In this document: positions 25,428 to 35,994 of the stretch, in pieces
Layout of the letters: the number at the start of each line of letters is the position of its first letter
How positions within the stretch are numbered: position 1 is the stretch's first letter
Assembly (NCBI RefSeq): GCF_025766255.1
Contig: NW_026516739.1
Coordinates: forward strand, 1-64,000
From: Zychaea mexicana
Taxonomy: Eukaryota; Mucoromycota; Mucoromycetes; Mucorales; Lichtheimiaceae
Direction: 5' to 3'
DNA length: 64,000 nt
Translations under genes and position numbers: made by a program
Notes under the pieces: generated by a model
The model's input: the letters and a program-made list of their open reading frames with translations, nothing else
Told to the model about the DNA's origin: nothing
Database searches by the model: none

Positions 25428-26596
25428 ATGCCGTTAATCGTATTGACCGGATTCCCGAGCAGTGGCAAAACAACAAGAGCAAAGCAAATCGAGCAGTACA
25501 TGCTCCAGCGCCTTCAGGCCGAAGAGCGGTCCATGCGCATTCACATAATCAATGACGATTCGCTCAATGTCAGCAAAGATGCATATCGAGGTGCGGATTT
25601 CGCTCTGATCCGTGTGTCTATGCGTTGGAGAATTATAGCTCACAAGTACCCGTTCATACATAGAGGCACGCGAAGAAAAGAAGGCTCGCGGTGCTATGCT
25701 TTCAGCGGTGGAACGACTATTAAGCAGAGACGACATTGTTATTGCAGACGGCATGAACTATATCAAAGGTTTCCGATACCAGCTGTACTGCGTTGCGCGC
25801 GCCATTAGCACGTCTCACTGCGTGGTAAGAAATATAGGGAATAGACCATTTACGTTTGTTTTATCGTAACCACTTATTGTTGCTAGGTACACGCAGGCAC
25901 ACCGATTGCTATGGCAAAAGAATGGAACACGAAACGAGAATCGGCAGAGGCATATGACTCGACTGTGTAAGCAATATCTTGGGGGGAGGAGAGGACATGC
26001 AAGCAAAGTAATACAGGAAAGAGATGGTGCGATTTCGGGGGACTGATTAGAAGATTGATCAACCTCTTCCTTACTGCTGCTAGATTTGATGAACTAGTGA
26101 CACGCTACGAAGAGCCAGACTCAAAGAATCGGTGGGACTCGCCACTCTTCACAGTCATTTACGATGACGAAAGTGCTCCTGGCGATAAAATCTGGGATGC
26201 GGTCATTTTGCGTAAACCGCCACCACCGAACATGTCAACTATTTCCGTAAGTGGTGTGCAACCATTTCCCTTTCTCGTATAATTTAAACCCAAACCTTAT
26301 TCTGGCTGTCGTAGAAACCCGTATCAGATACGAGCTACGTGTATAAGCTCGACAAAGTGACGCTTGAGATCATCAATGCCGTGACCGAAGGCCAAAAGGA
26401 ATTCGGTGCCGGTGGTCTGCCCATGGTTGTCCCGCATGCCTCGGCCAAGGTGATCAATCCCTCACGCTCAGTGACCTTATCAGAACTACGGCGTCTGCGC
26501 AAGCAGTTTGTGTCCATCAACAAGATGCGCACTACGCTGGACACTGATCGTCTAGGCGATCTTTTTGTTGACTACCTCAATACAAACTTGGAATAG
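25428..26596 (+). CDS. KTI12: KTI12, Elongator-associated P-loop protein
   Basis: Exons 25428..25590, 25664..25824, 25887..25966, 26084..26246, 26315..26596, 282 residues. The Walker A motif is GFPSSGKT at residues 8-15. Then come HIINDDSL, DDIVIADGMNYIKGFRYQLYCVAR, TPIAMAKEWN, RYEEPDSKNRWDSPLF, and a C-terminal RLRKQFVSINKMR block. KTI12 is a tRNA-binding ATPase that supports Elongator in wobble-uridine modification and links to chromatin (family knowledge). Length matches yeast and plant homologues. All five exons are in frame, with standard GT-AG sites. The peroxiredoxin gene follows 380 nt downstream on the same strand. Confidence 0.95.
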
Positions 26597-26976
26597 AGAT
26601 GATATCATGCCATGATTAAGTGTGTGTACTGTGTTTCTGCTTTGGCTTTTTTGTTTTTCATTGGGAGACGGAGGTAGAGGAGGCAAACAGCGAGATTTGA
26701 TAGGCCATGAAGCGCATGATTAAGCAAAGCAGAGCTCTTGGCTCCGACTCGCTGGCCGACTCAAAATGAAGAAGATCGAAATCATTCGAAGATAGTCTGC
26801 GTTTTTGATTGGGTATCACGAGGCTTGACTAAGCATTTCAAGCAGCGAGGGTGGCTGTCCTGTTTATCAACAATCGGTGGAGCGCGCGTCACCTTGAAAA
26901 CCCGCCCACCCATATAAAAGCCGGGGGCAAACCTGTAATTTTGGAATCATCTTTTTCCCTTTCGTAATATTAAAAA
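26597..26976 (+). promoter_or_regulatory. Peroxiredoxin upstream region with a TATA box
   Basis: TATAAAA at 26913-26919, about 60 nt before the start codon, preceded by a C-rich patch. Upstream sequence is the 3' flank of KTI12. No stress-factor site is claimed. Confidence 0.5.
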
Positions 26977-27906
26977 ATGGGTAAGCTTCCCTCGCTTCCG
27001 CTACTGCTGCGCCTTGTCCCTTGCTTCGTTAGCATGTTACTGACCTCTTCCTGTTTGCTCTTGTACAGTCGCTCAAGTTCAAAAGCCCGCTCCCGCCTTC
27101 ACCCTTCCCGCCGTCGTCGATGGTGAGTTCAAGGATGTCTCGCTCGCTGACTACAAGGGCAAGTACGTTGTCTTCTTCTGGTACCCCATGGACTTCACCT
27201 TTGTCTGCCCCACCGAAATCCTTGCCTTCTCTGAGCGCGTCAAGGAGTTTGAAGCCTTGGACACCGCTGTCATTGCTGCCTCCACCGACTCTGGTAATAA
27301 ACGTGCTCGCTTTGAACACGCGTTTTTATGTTGTTGTCTTCTTTTGCGGAAGATGTCTTTCTAACACAGCTCCCTTCCGTTGACTTCCATAGAATTCTCT
27401 CACCTTGCCTGGATCAACACTCCCCGCAAGCAGGGTGGTCTTGGTGACATGAACATCCCTATCGTCGCCGATAAGACTAAGAAGGTCGCTCGCGACTACG
27501 GTGTCTTGCTTGAGGATGAGGGTGTTGCCCTTCGTGGTACGTATTTGATTAAATGTGGGGGAATAACGTGACAGCATTGTACTCATCATTTGTGTGCATT
27601 TTACAGGTCTCTTCATCATCGACCCCAAGGGTATCGTCCGTCAGATCACCATCAACGATCTTCCCGTTGGTCGCAACGTCGACGAGGCCCTTCGTCTTGT
27701 TGAAGCCTTCAAGTTCACCGATGTCCACGGTGAAGTTTGCCCTGCCGGTAAGATGACACGGAAAATGGAATATGAAAACCGGGAATGGGAAGAGTAGTGT
27801 AAGGGTTACTGACATGTTCAATTGCTATATAGGCTGGCAAAAGGGTGCTGAAACCATCAAGCCCGAAGTCAAGGCCTCCAAGGAGTACTTTGAGAAGGCC
27901 AACTAA
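26977..27906 (+). CDS. Typical 2-Cys peroxiredoxin (thioredoxin peroxidase)
   Basis: Exons 26977..26980, 27069..27293, 27393..27536, 27607..27747, 27833..27906, 195 residues, like yeast Tsa1. The first coding exon is just ATG plus one base. Peroxidatic Cys48 sits in DFTFVCPTE; resolving Cys169 is in GEVCPAGW. The GGLG motif and the C-terminal YF motif (KEYFEKAN) are both present, the pair that makes eukaryotic 2-Cys enzymes sensitive to hyperoxidation and able to act as peroxide switches or chaperones. It reduces hydrogen peroxide and alkyl peroxides using thioredoxin, in the cytosol. Strong C-ending codon bias and a good TATA box indicate high expression. AATAAA lies at 27988-27993. Confidence 0.96.
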
Positions 27907-30797
27907 GTGCAATCTCAGCTGTACATGAATAAGACTCCATAGCTTTGCTTTTTTTTCTTGCGCTTTGTACCATACTTTTTAAACCAAAATAAATACATTC
28001 TTTGACTGCAGAAAAAAAGAAACGGAAGGACATGGGATCGTGTGTGATAGGCACAATACACACGTGGTAGGTGGCATGGGCTGTCAAAAGTATTCACGCT
28101 CCCACGCTTTCGAGAGGGCTTTTAAAAAAGCAGTTCCTATGTAGTCCCGAACCGCCGACGTGTGTATATTTGCGACTGCAACCTGTGCCGCTTAGTATAC
28201 AAACATAGACGCCCCTTTTGCCACCTATCACTAAAAAAATGCGTTCGGTGTTTCCGACTTCATCGCCTGAGTCTTTACTTGCGTCTCTCTCTCTCTATTG
28301 CCTACGTTGTGTATCTGCGATTTCTAGGATCTCTTTCATATATTAAATCACCTCCACGTTGATATATCGCTTCAAACGATCAAATAATATATCGCCCTGT
28401 ATTCTCTTTCAAACGAAAATCCGGATTACCCGTGACCTCATCTTATTTAACACATCGGTATCAGATACAAAGATGTCAGATCAAACAAAACATATTTTGC
28501 AGTTTATAGATACACTGCTGATTCGAAGCGCATCAATGTCAAGTTCTCTATGAATCAGAGCAACCACACAGAATACATAACCTATGATGATTTACAGTGT
28601 CGTCAGCAAAACATACAGATCTGTTTTGGTGAGGTATATTGGGCACCAGATGCCTTTTTACATCCTCCGCACCGACAGTTTGAAAAAGGCATTTCCAATA
28701 CTAGCGGCAACATAGAAGCACCGTTGTTTGACGTGATGTGCTACCCCACGTAACTGCTCACTGAACTGGATGCGCACCTTGCTGCAACAATCGACAATAA
28801 TAAAGAACAAAGAAACGATATCTCCCTTTCTCATAACTAGTAGTGCTTATGCAAGATGTGGTTGCAGAATTGCATAATAATTCCGGGTGCTGTGGTGTAA
28901 CAGCTTGATGAGTGCATCGATATAGATATCTATTGCTATGATAGAAAGACGGTTGATTTTGTCGAAAGCAAAACACTGTATTTGGCTCTATCGTACTGTA
29001 GAGATAAACACCATTCACAAAGTATCATGCTCTTCCAAGAAAGTTATGTATGTCATACACTCTTTTGAGACAACCGAGCTTATTTTGCTTCGCTTACTTT
29101 CTTTGTAGTATCAAGATACGGTTATTGCAACAGTAACGTACTTGCATCAATATTATGGTAGAGGCAGTAATCTGCAAGCAAAGTGTCCGTCAATTCTGGG
29201 CTTGCCCTTAAAAAAAGTCAATTGTGCGAAAGAGCAGTATCATTTGCTCTACATATACTTATTTGCGCCTACTGGACGACTAAATGGCATACATGTACTT
29301 TGCCTGCATAAAGAATGGCCAAACGCAATTTAACGCTACATATCTCATCGTTACAGCAATTGGTCGCATTGAAAATGAAACGATAGCATGTGTTATACAG
29401 TAGCAGAACTTTCATGATCTCATCGGTGAATGACTGACTATCCACAAAGCAGCAAATGTAAACTTGTTGCTTATATAAACTTGACATTTTCGTAGAGCTA
29501 AAAAGTACGAAACAAAAAAATCAGCAAGAAATGCACACACCTACTGTTAGCAGGTGTTTTTTTAGGTCAGTGATTCCAAACAATGGAGGTAATCATCAAT
29601 TACGCCACACTTAAGCCGGTAACATTTTTGGTACCGTCTCGAAATTCAGTTTTGTGATTTAATGCTTTCAAAGGCTCTTGAAGGCTACGAAAAGCGTTTC
29701 AAACTTCCGACGACGTAGACGCCGGTGCAACTTTCAACTAAACATTTTTTCAAAAGCTTAGTGGAACGAACAAACAGCCATGCTATTCGTGCAAGTAGTA
29801 AATAGAATCCCAGAGGAGTTGAAAGCTATCGAATGTTCTTCGTTGATATGTTCCGTTCATGTAAAGAAGTGCATGAGCGTGATTGAATATTGACTTTGCA
29901 TCGGGCATACTACAAAAAGTGTCACATAGTAGACCAATGGAGAAAGGATATAGCTGTCATGACTGATGATTAATCTATTACAAATTACGTTGGATAGCAA
30001 GATATTGGGAACTTGTAAGATTTTCAATTGAGTAGTAGTAGTAGTAGTGATTGTATAGCAGCAACCTTTCCCAGTTCTGTTACTAATAGATTACCATCAG
30101 AAGGAGTTCGTACCACTATCCATCGATTAATGTCAATTCGTGCCATCCGCCAAAAAGCAAATAAAGGGGAGTCAATTCTTAACATATTCCGCAGCCTTAC
30201 AACAGGCCGATCCAAGATATGAATGCTTCAAGCTTATCCGTACCGATTGTAGAATCAAGCTGAGAAGAATCTAATCGGCTATACGGCGATGTTCCCTAAA
30301 GGTCCGTTAATACCGCGCCTGCCTCGAGTAAAATTGACAAGCATACTTGTTGTATTTCAATATAAACTGTCTATATTTCGCAAATTGTAACTGTATACAA
30401 AAGATCATTTGAGCATTCGGTAGCCAGCAGCGTGCAACTGATGAACAATGGCAGCATTGTTGTCTCCTTGGGGACAACATTCAGGATAGCTGAAAGGAAG
30501 AACAAAGTGAACCATGTACCGATCCCAGTGTCGATGCAACATCAGCATGATGGTTCAGGTTCAAGAAAGTTCTTACTCAGGAGTAGAGTGTTTTTGTGTA
30601 CAAAGCGAACGCTTTATTTTCCCCTTCGAACGTTCATAGAATAAAACTTGCTGTTGCGGACCCTCTATTCAAAAGAACTTTCTAACGAAGACATAAAATC
30701 CTTATAAGGATTTTTTACAGTCCTGCGGCCTCCTTTTTTTCTCTCTTTTATCTCTTATTTTATTTGCGTTTGACTATTTACACCAAAGAAGCACAAC
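27907..30797. other. Gene-poor spacer (2.9 kb) with one unexplained open frame
   Basis: Contains the peroxiredoxin 3' UTR and then AT-rich DNA. A plus-strand frame open from about 28450 to the stop near 28754 (roughly 100 codons; the ATG-initiated part begins at MNQSNHTEYITYDD) has a mixed composition and a motif YWAPDAFLHPP, but no family match I can name. The other frames are short. TATAAGGA-like sequence near 30700 may serve the next gene. Confidence 0.35.
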
Positions 30798-31945
30798 ATG
30801 AAAATCATTCCTATCCAGGTCTTGGAAGACAACTACTCTTACATTCTCATCGATGACACGACGAAAGAAGCCGCTGTTATTGACTGTGTCGATCCTATCA
30901 AAATTCTAAATGTTGTGAGCCAAACAGGTGCCAAATTAACCAGGTATTTTCGATATGCCGGACGGCAGCAAGGTCCATTTTTCATTCAGGGATAGCAACA
31001 ACTAAATAGTCCTGTCGTATAGTGTGTTTGTTACGCACCACCACTGGGATCATTGTGGAGGCAATATCGAACTAGTAGGTAAATAAACACTTTATGACCG
31101 GCAAAACGGTTCGCTATGTTTTATTGCCATTTTTAGTTTATAAAGTGGGATCCGAGTAACACAAGAACATCTCGGTGGAGTTTGTTATTTATCGCTGAAG
31201 ATGGGATTGTATTACACATGTAGCAAAGAAGCCGGGACTTGCTGTCAGTGGTGCAGACGCAAGAATCCCAGACATCAACTTTGTGTGCAAGGATAATGAA
31301 GAGTTCAAGCTTGGTACATTGGTAGTAACGCCTCTTCACACGCCATGTCATACCAAGGGTCACGTCTGCTACTTTGTCACGGATCACAGCACGAATGAAA
31401 AGGCGGTGTTCACCGGAGAGTGAGTGAGATATAATATGGCCTTTTTGTGCGCAATAGTATCATCGGGAACAATGGGCTGGTATAGTAATCATGAGATATA
31501 TATAACAGCACACTGTTTGTGGCTGGCATTGGCAAGTTCTTTGAAGGTGACGCGCGGGACATGTACCGTAATTTGTTTCACGTCCTTGGCAAGCTGCCGG
31601 ATGATACCTGGGTTTACTGTGGCCACGAATACACCAAGACCAATTTAAAGGTAAAAGAAGGAAAGACAACGGGTAAAAAATGCACAAGTGTAATGACATG
31701 ATCTAAAACGGTAACTTCTATTAAAGTTTGCTCTGTCACTTGAACCCCACAACGAGGCACTGATGGCAAAATGGGCATGGTGTCAAGACAAGCAAATCAC
31801 GGTGCCATCAACAATAGCGCAGGAGAAAGCATATAATCCATTTCTACGGGTGAACGAGCAAACCATACAGCTGATCACTGGCAAGAGCGACCCTGTCGAA
31901 GCTTTAGCAACGCTTCGTGAATTGAAGAATGCATTCCGATGTTAA
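30798..31945 (+). CDS. GLO2: Hydroxyacylglutathione hydrolase (glyoxalase II)
   Basis: Exons 30798..30943, 31023..31078, 31224..31419, 31509..31650, 31727..31945, 252 residues. Metallo-beta-lactamase fold: the metal-binding motif [11 protein letters not shown] supplies His54, His56, Asp58 and His59. Further ligands lie in [19 protein letters not shown] and YCGHEYT. The C-terminal glutathione-binding helices follow ([27 protein letters not shown]). It hydrolyses S-lactoylglutathione to lactate and glutathione, the second step of methylglyoxal detoxification. No targeting peptide is seen ([15 protein letters not shown] is the mature start), so probably cytosolic. All splice sites are GT-AG. Confidence 0.96.
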
Positions 31946-32778
31946 CTGCGGCGATCTCTTTTAGGCTTAAATAACCTTTTTGCATACTACTACTACTACT
32001 ATGTGTACTACAGGCCAACTAGCTTGTATGTCTAATCTGTCCCCACCCGCTCCTACTTCTCCATCGTGTCTCTTACTTTCCTACTATATAGTCTATCACA
32101 CTAATTCTGTAATACCACATGACAACGACGCCCTGGCTTTTTTTTAGTATCTTTTTCTTCTATCACTTTTGAGGAAATATTTAGAAATGCAATGTTCATT
32201 TTTGATCTACGTCAATCGATATGCTGTGCCTGCATTGTCGATCTTGTTTTTTCTGTATCATCATCATCATCATCAACCTCTCCGAATTTCCTCCTGTCTC
32301 ACATTTCGTGTGGGACTCCTGTTCGTTGTACAGTGCTTTCTATATAGGAGATACCAGTGACAGAGTACGCTTAAACAGGAGGCAGAACTCTACTCAAATC
32401 CCACTTTGCCAGATCCACTGGACTAAGAAAAAAAAATACGTCTATCATCAAGACAAAGCAACAATTAAAGAACAAACAAATCACCACACCCGTCAGCTCG
32501 AGAATTTATCATAAAAAACATGTAGGTTCTCCTTTTTTTTCCAATACTATGCTACCTCGTCTAGTGACGTGCCGGGTCGTCATCAAAGCTATATGTATAT
32601 GATGATGTGACTATTCCGTCCATATCAGAGTGCAAATACATCTATCCAGACATGAAATGTCTCAAATTTGCCTTTGGTTTTCTGAAAGGATTTGTATTTA
32701 ATTCTGCGTACTTCACATCATTCTGCACATCTACAGCCGCCCCTTCTTTTTCACTTTTGGTTTCTACTTTTATATAAC
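31946..32778. other. Spacer between glyoxalase II and the MFS gene
   Basis: About 0.8 kb of AT-rich DNA with pyrimidine runs. No coding or RNA signal was recognised. A TATATAA-like motif at about 32770 is too close to the ATG to be a TATA box. Confidence 0.45.
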
Positions 32779-34656
32779 ATGTCAGCGCCGGAAGAAGAGC
32801 TACAAGTCAATCAAACTGTTAGCGATGACAGCAATGGTGTTTCAAAGACCAGGCGCCATGCCTGGCTAAGGCCGGTTTTGCCACCACTACTACAATCTTT
32901 CTTTATCCAATTTCTCACTGGAATCAATGATGGCAACCTTGTACGATACAACTACGATTACATTTTAAAAGGAATCATCGATACACGCCCTTTGCTACCG
33001 CTACTCATACACAAATTCTCTTGCGTTGTGTAGGGCATCATTCTACCGAGTATGAAGAGCTGGTATAATGTGAATCAATCCATTGTTTCAATCGTGTTTC
33101 TATGTTATGCAGCCGGGTTTGCAATAGGTAACCGTATCGCACCTCATAAATATACATTCGATCAGCAAACGAGCATCAATAATTACTTGCAACTAACTAC
33201 AAAAATACATATATCACTATAAAAGCTGCTGTGCTAAACGGATTGATTATAAAGAAGTTGAGCCAATCAAAGACAATCGCCATCGGTGCAACGTCCCTCG
33301 TGATTGGCTTTGTTATGCTACTGATGGCGCCACCTTTCCCTGTACTATGCATATTCTACGCTTTTGTTGGGTTTGGCGTGGCACTCACGCAATCTGGCGC
33401 AAACGTGGTTGTTGGTGAACTGCCGAATGCAACAATGACGCTAAATTTTCTGCATGGTATGTGCTGGTATTGTATTCTATTGTGAGGGTAAGATATTAAA
33501 AAGAGTGGAAAATCTTTGCAGCTTCGTTCGGTCTCGGTGCATTGATTGGACCACTTATTGCATCCGCCCTGCTTCAATATCGACCCTGGAACTACACTTA
33601 TCTCGTACTTTCAAGTTTCGCGGTGGTCAACCTTATCACCAGCATATTCTCGTTTCGCCACTTGAAAATCGCAGAGGAGCAAGATCAGGATGACCGCAGA
33701 CGACATGTGGGCATTGAACCTGATCTCGAAGCTACCGCAGTTGAACTTGGACGAAGCGAAGAGGATGGCGAAAAAGTATCCGGCAAAGAAGAACAAGAAA
33801 AGCCAAGTGCCTCTTCTTGTTGTCGTACTCCTTCCGTACATTCAACGCGCTCCAACCAGTCAATCCATTCTTCCAGCAGCGGTACTACAGCTGTCTCCTC
33901 CTTAGGCGACCAAGATCAACAAGACGCGCAAAGAAATGCTCTATCTCAAGTGATCCGTTACCCCATTGCTTATGTTGGAGCATTCTTTTTATTGGTGTAT
34001 GTTGGGATTGAGGTGACCATTGGCGACTGGGCATACACTTTTCTAATTACCGAACGAAGCCACGATCAAAAGTTCATGTCCCATTTAATGTCCTGTTACT
34101 GGGCAGGGATTACTGCAGGCAGACTCATTTTGGGCTACGTGACAATGAAGCTGGGTGAAAAACGCATGATCTACGTGTACATTGCCATCTTGATTGGCAT
34201 GTGCGTCGTGTTCTGGGTCATTCCGATAGTGGCGGTGGATGCAGTGGCGCTAGTACTATCTGGTTTTGTGCTTGGACCTCTGTTTCCCACGATTTTGTCT
34301 GTTGCCAAGCAATCTGTACCATGCCATCTCTATGCAACCACTGTAGGATTTCTTTCTGCTGTATGTCATTTCTTCTGTTTCATAATATGCCAGCACTTTG
34401 TTCCTGTTTTTTTATTATTATTGCTGACCAATATCTTTCATTTACTCGCATACAGTTCGGTAGTGGTGGGTCGGCACTTTTCCCCTACATCACAGGTGTA
34501 CTTATTGGTGCTGTTGGAGTCAAGGCAATGCCTCCGCTGACGTTGGCAATGTCCACTACTATATTTATTGCTTGGTTCTTTATACCAAATCCTGAAGCCA
34601 ACCATAGATCGTTGGTTAGGAAACTAGCGGCTTTCATTTTTAAACGGGCGCAGTAA
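32779..34656 (+). CDS. Major facilitator superfamily protein, Bsc6-like
   Basis: Exons 32779..32940, 33034..33127, 33226..33456, 33522..34360, 34456..34656, 508 residues. Twelve predicted membrane segments surround a hydrophilic central loop of about 90 residues, rich in Glu, Asp, Ser and Gln. The segment GIILPSMKSWYNVNQSIVSIVFL and the block LNFLHASFGLGALIGPLIASALL resemble the fungal Bsc6 and fucose-permease/NaGLT1-like branch of the MFS. The second half contains DWAYTFLITE and GYVTMKLGEKRMIY. Substrate unknown; location may be vacuole or plasma membrane. The gene is convergent with the zinc-finger gene, 280 nt away. Confidence 0.87.
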
Positions 34657-34936
34657 TTTGAATGTTGTACACATAAAGCAGCTTTGTATGTATATACACA
34701 CACCAGAACATCACATGTGTGTCGCGGAGCCCCAGAGAAGGATTAAAGAAACGGAATATCAGAAGCATCGTATGTAGTAAAAAATGGATGTGTGTCATTC
34801 AACTTTATCTTTTTTTCTTATCAACTAATTCAACTCTTCTCTTTTTCAAAGAATAAAAAACAAAACAAAACTTTTCATTATCTTAAAAAGTACGCGACAT
34901 AATGTATTAACATAACATAACTAAGGTATTAAGGAG

Positions 34937-35994
34937 CTACTGCGAACAGTAGAAGTTCGAGTACATGTTGGTATTAGGATCGTCATAGAAAGGAGTGGTT
35001 GGATGTTGTTTTTGTTGCTGCTGAGAGAGTATCCACGACATGAATTCTTCGTTATCAAGCATAGGTTTTTCGGCAACGTCTGCTGCTTCGTCGAAAGGAT
35101 AATGGAATGGGGCAGAGCTGGAGTCCATGGAAGTGGTGCTGGAAAGTGGTGTAGGGAGCGGAGGGGGAGAACTGCTTGCTGTAGATAGACTACCGGTGAT
35201 ACTATTAGCGCTGTTGATAGCAGTGATAGGAATGTTTGCAACTTGTTGTTGGTTATGAGGCTGTCTGTCGCTTAATACTACTGGCTGTGTACTTGGTAGC
35301 AGTGGAGCCGTGGAAGTAGACGGAGCTTGATGATGTTGGTAATGGTTCTGATGATGTTGTTGTTGCTGCTGATGTGGATGCGGATGCGGATGCGGGTGCT
35401 GATGCTGATGCTGGTATTGTTGGCTTTCCTGTTGTTGCAGGTCTTGGGGTATATTGGTCGTGTTCACGAGACTTGGCGGTGTGCTTGCTGTGGATGACAC
35501 TGGTGAAAAGCAAGCCGATGATGTCGCTTGGTTGCCCACAGAAGGAAGGTCATAGCCGCTTGGGGGAATAACCGAACCAGAAGGAGGGGCAGGGAGACCA
35601 TTGGGATAGGCACCTGGCTGTTGCTGCTGCTGTTGACACAAGTAAGCAAAAAGGAACGCAGAAAGCTCGCCATAGGTGGCAAAGACGGGTTGGAACTGTC
35701 GCCTTTCGTGAACTTTGTAGTGCCGACGTAGGTTACTAATGACGGTAAAGCGTCGACCACAACCTGGACTGTATTTACGTTTGACGTGAGTACGCTTCTG
35801 TTATTTTCTCTCTCTTTCTTTTGTCGCTACTACTCCATAGCAAACGCGCACATAGTAAAAGTGAAGAAGAAAACTTACACATGGCATGCGAACGGCTTTT
35901 CACCCGTGTGTGTGTATCGGTGTGGCCGTAAAGCGCTTGGACGTGTGAATGTTTTGAAGCAAAACTCGCAGTGAAGAATACGTTTCTTGGTCAT
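34937..35994 (-). CDS. C2H2 zinc-finger transcription factor
   Basis: Exons complement(34937..35768, 35879..35994), 315 residues from the ATG at 35994, which has A at -3. Two adjacent N-terminal C2H2 fingers are split by the intron: CEFCFKTFTRPSALRPHRYTH, linker TGEKPF, then ACHVPGCGRRFTVISNLRRHYKVH. The rest is low complexity: Pro-, Gln- and Ser-rich, with a His-Pro repeat and several Gln runs, typical of an activation region. It probably binds DNA as a small two-finger factor; targets unknown. An upstream coding exon at 36622-36675 is possible, because it ends in CAG|GTAAGT and would join in frame at 36015. I chose the simpler start. Confidence 0.85.
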
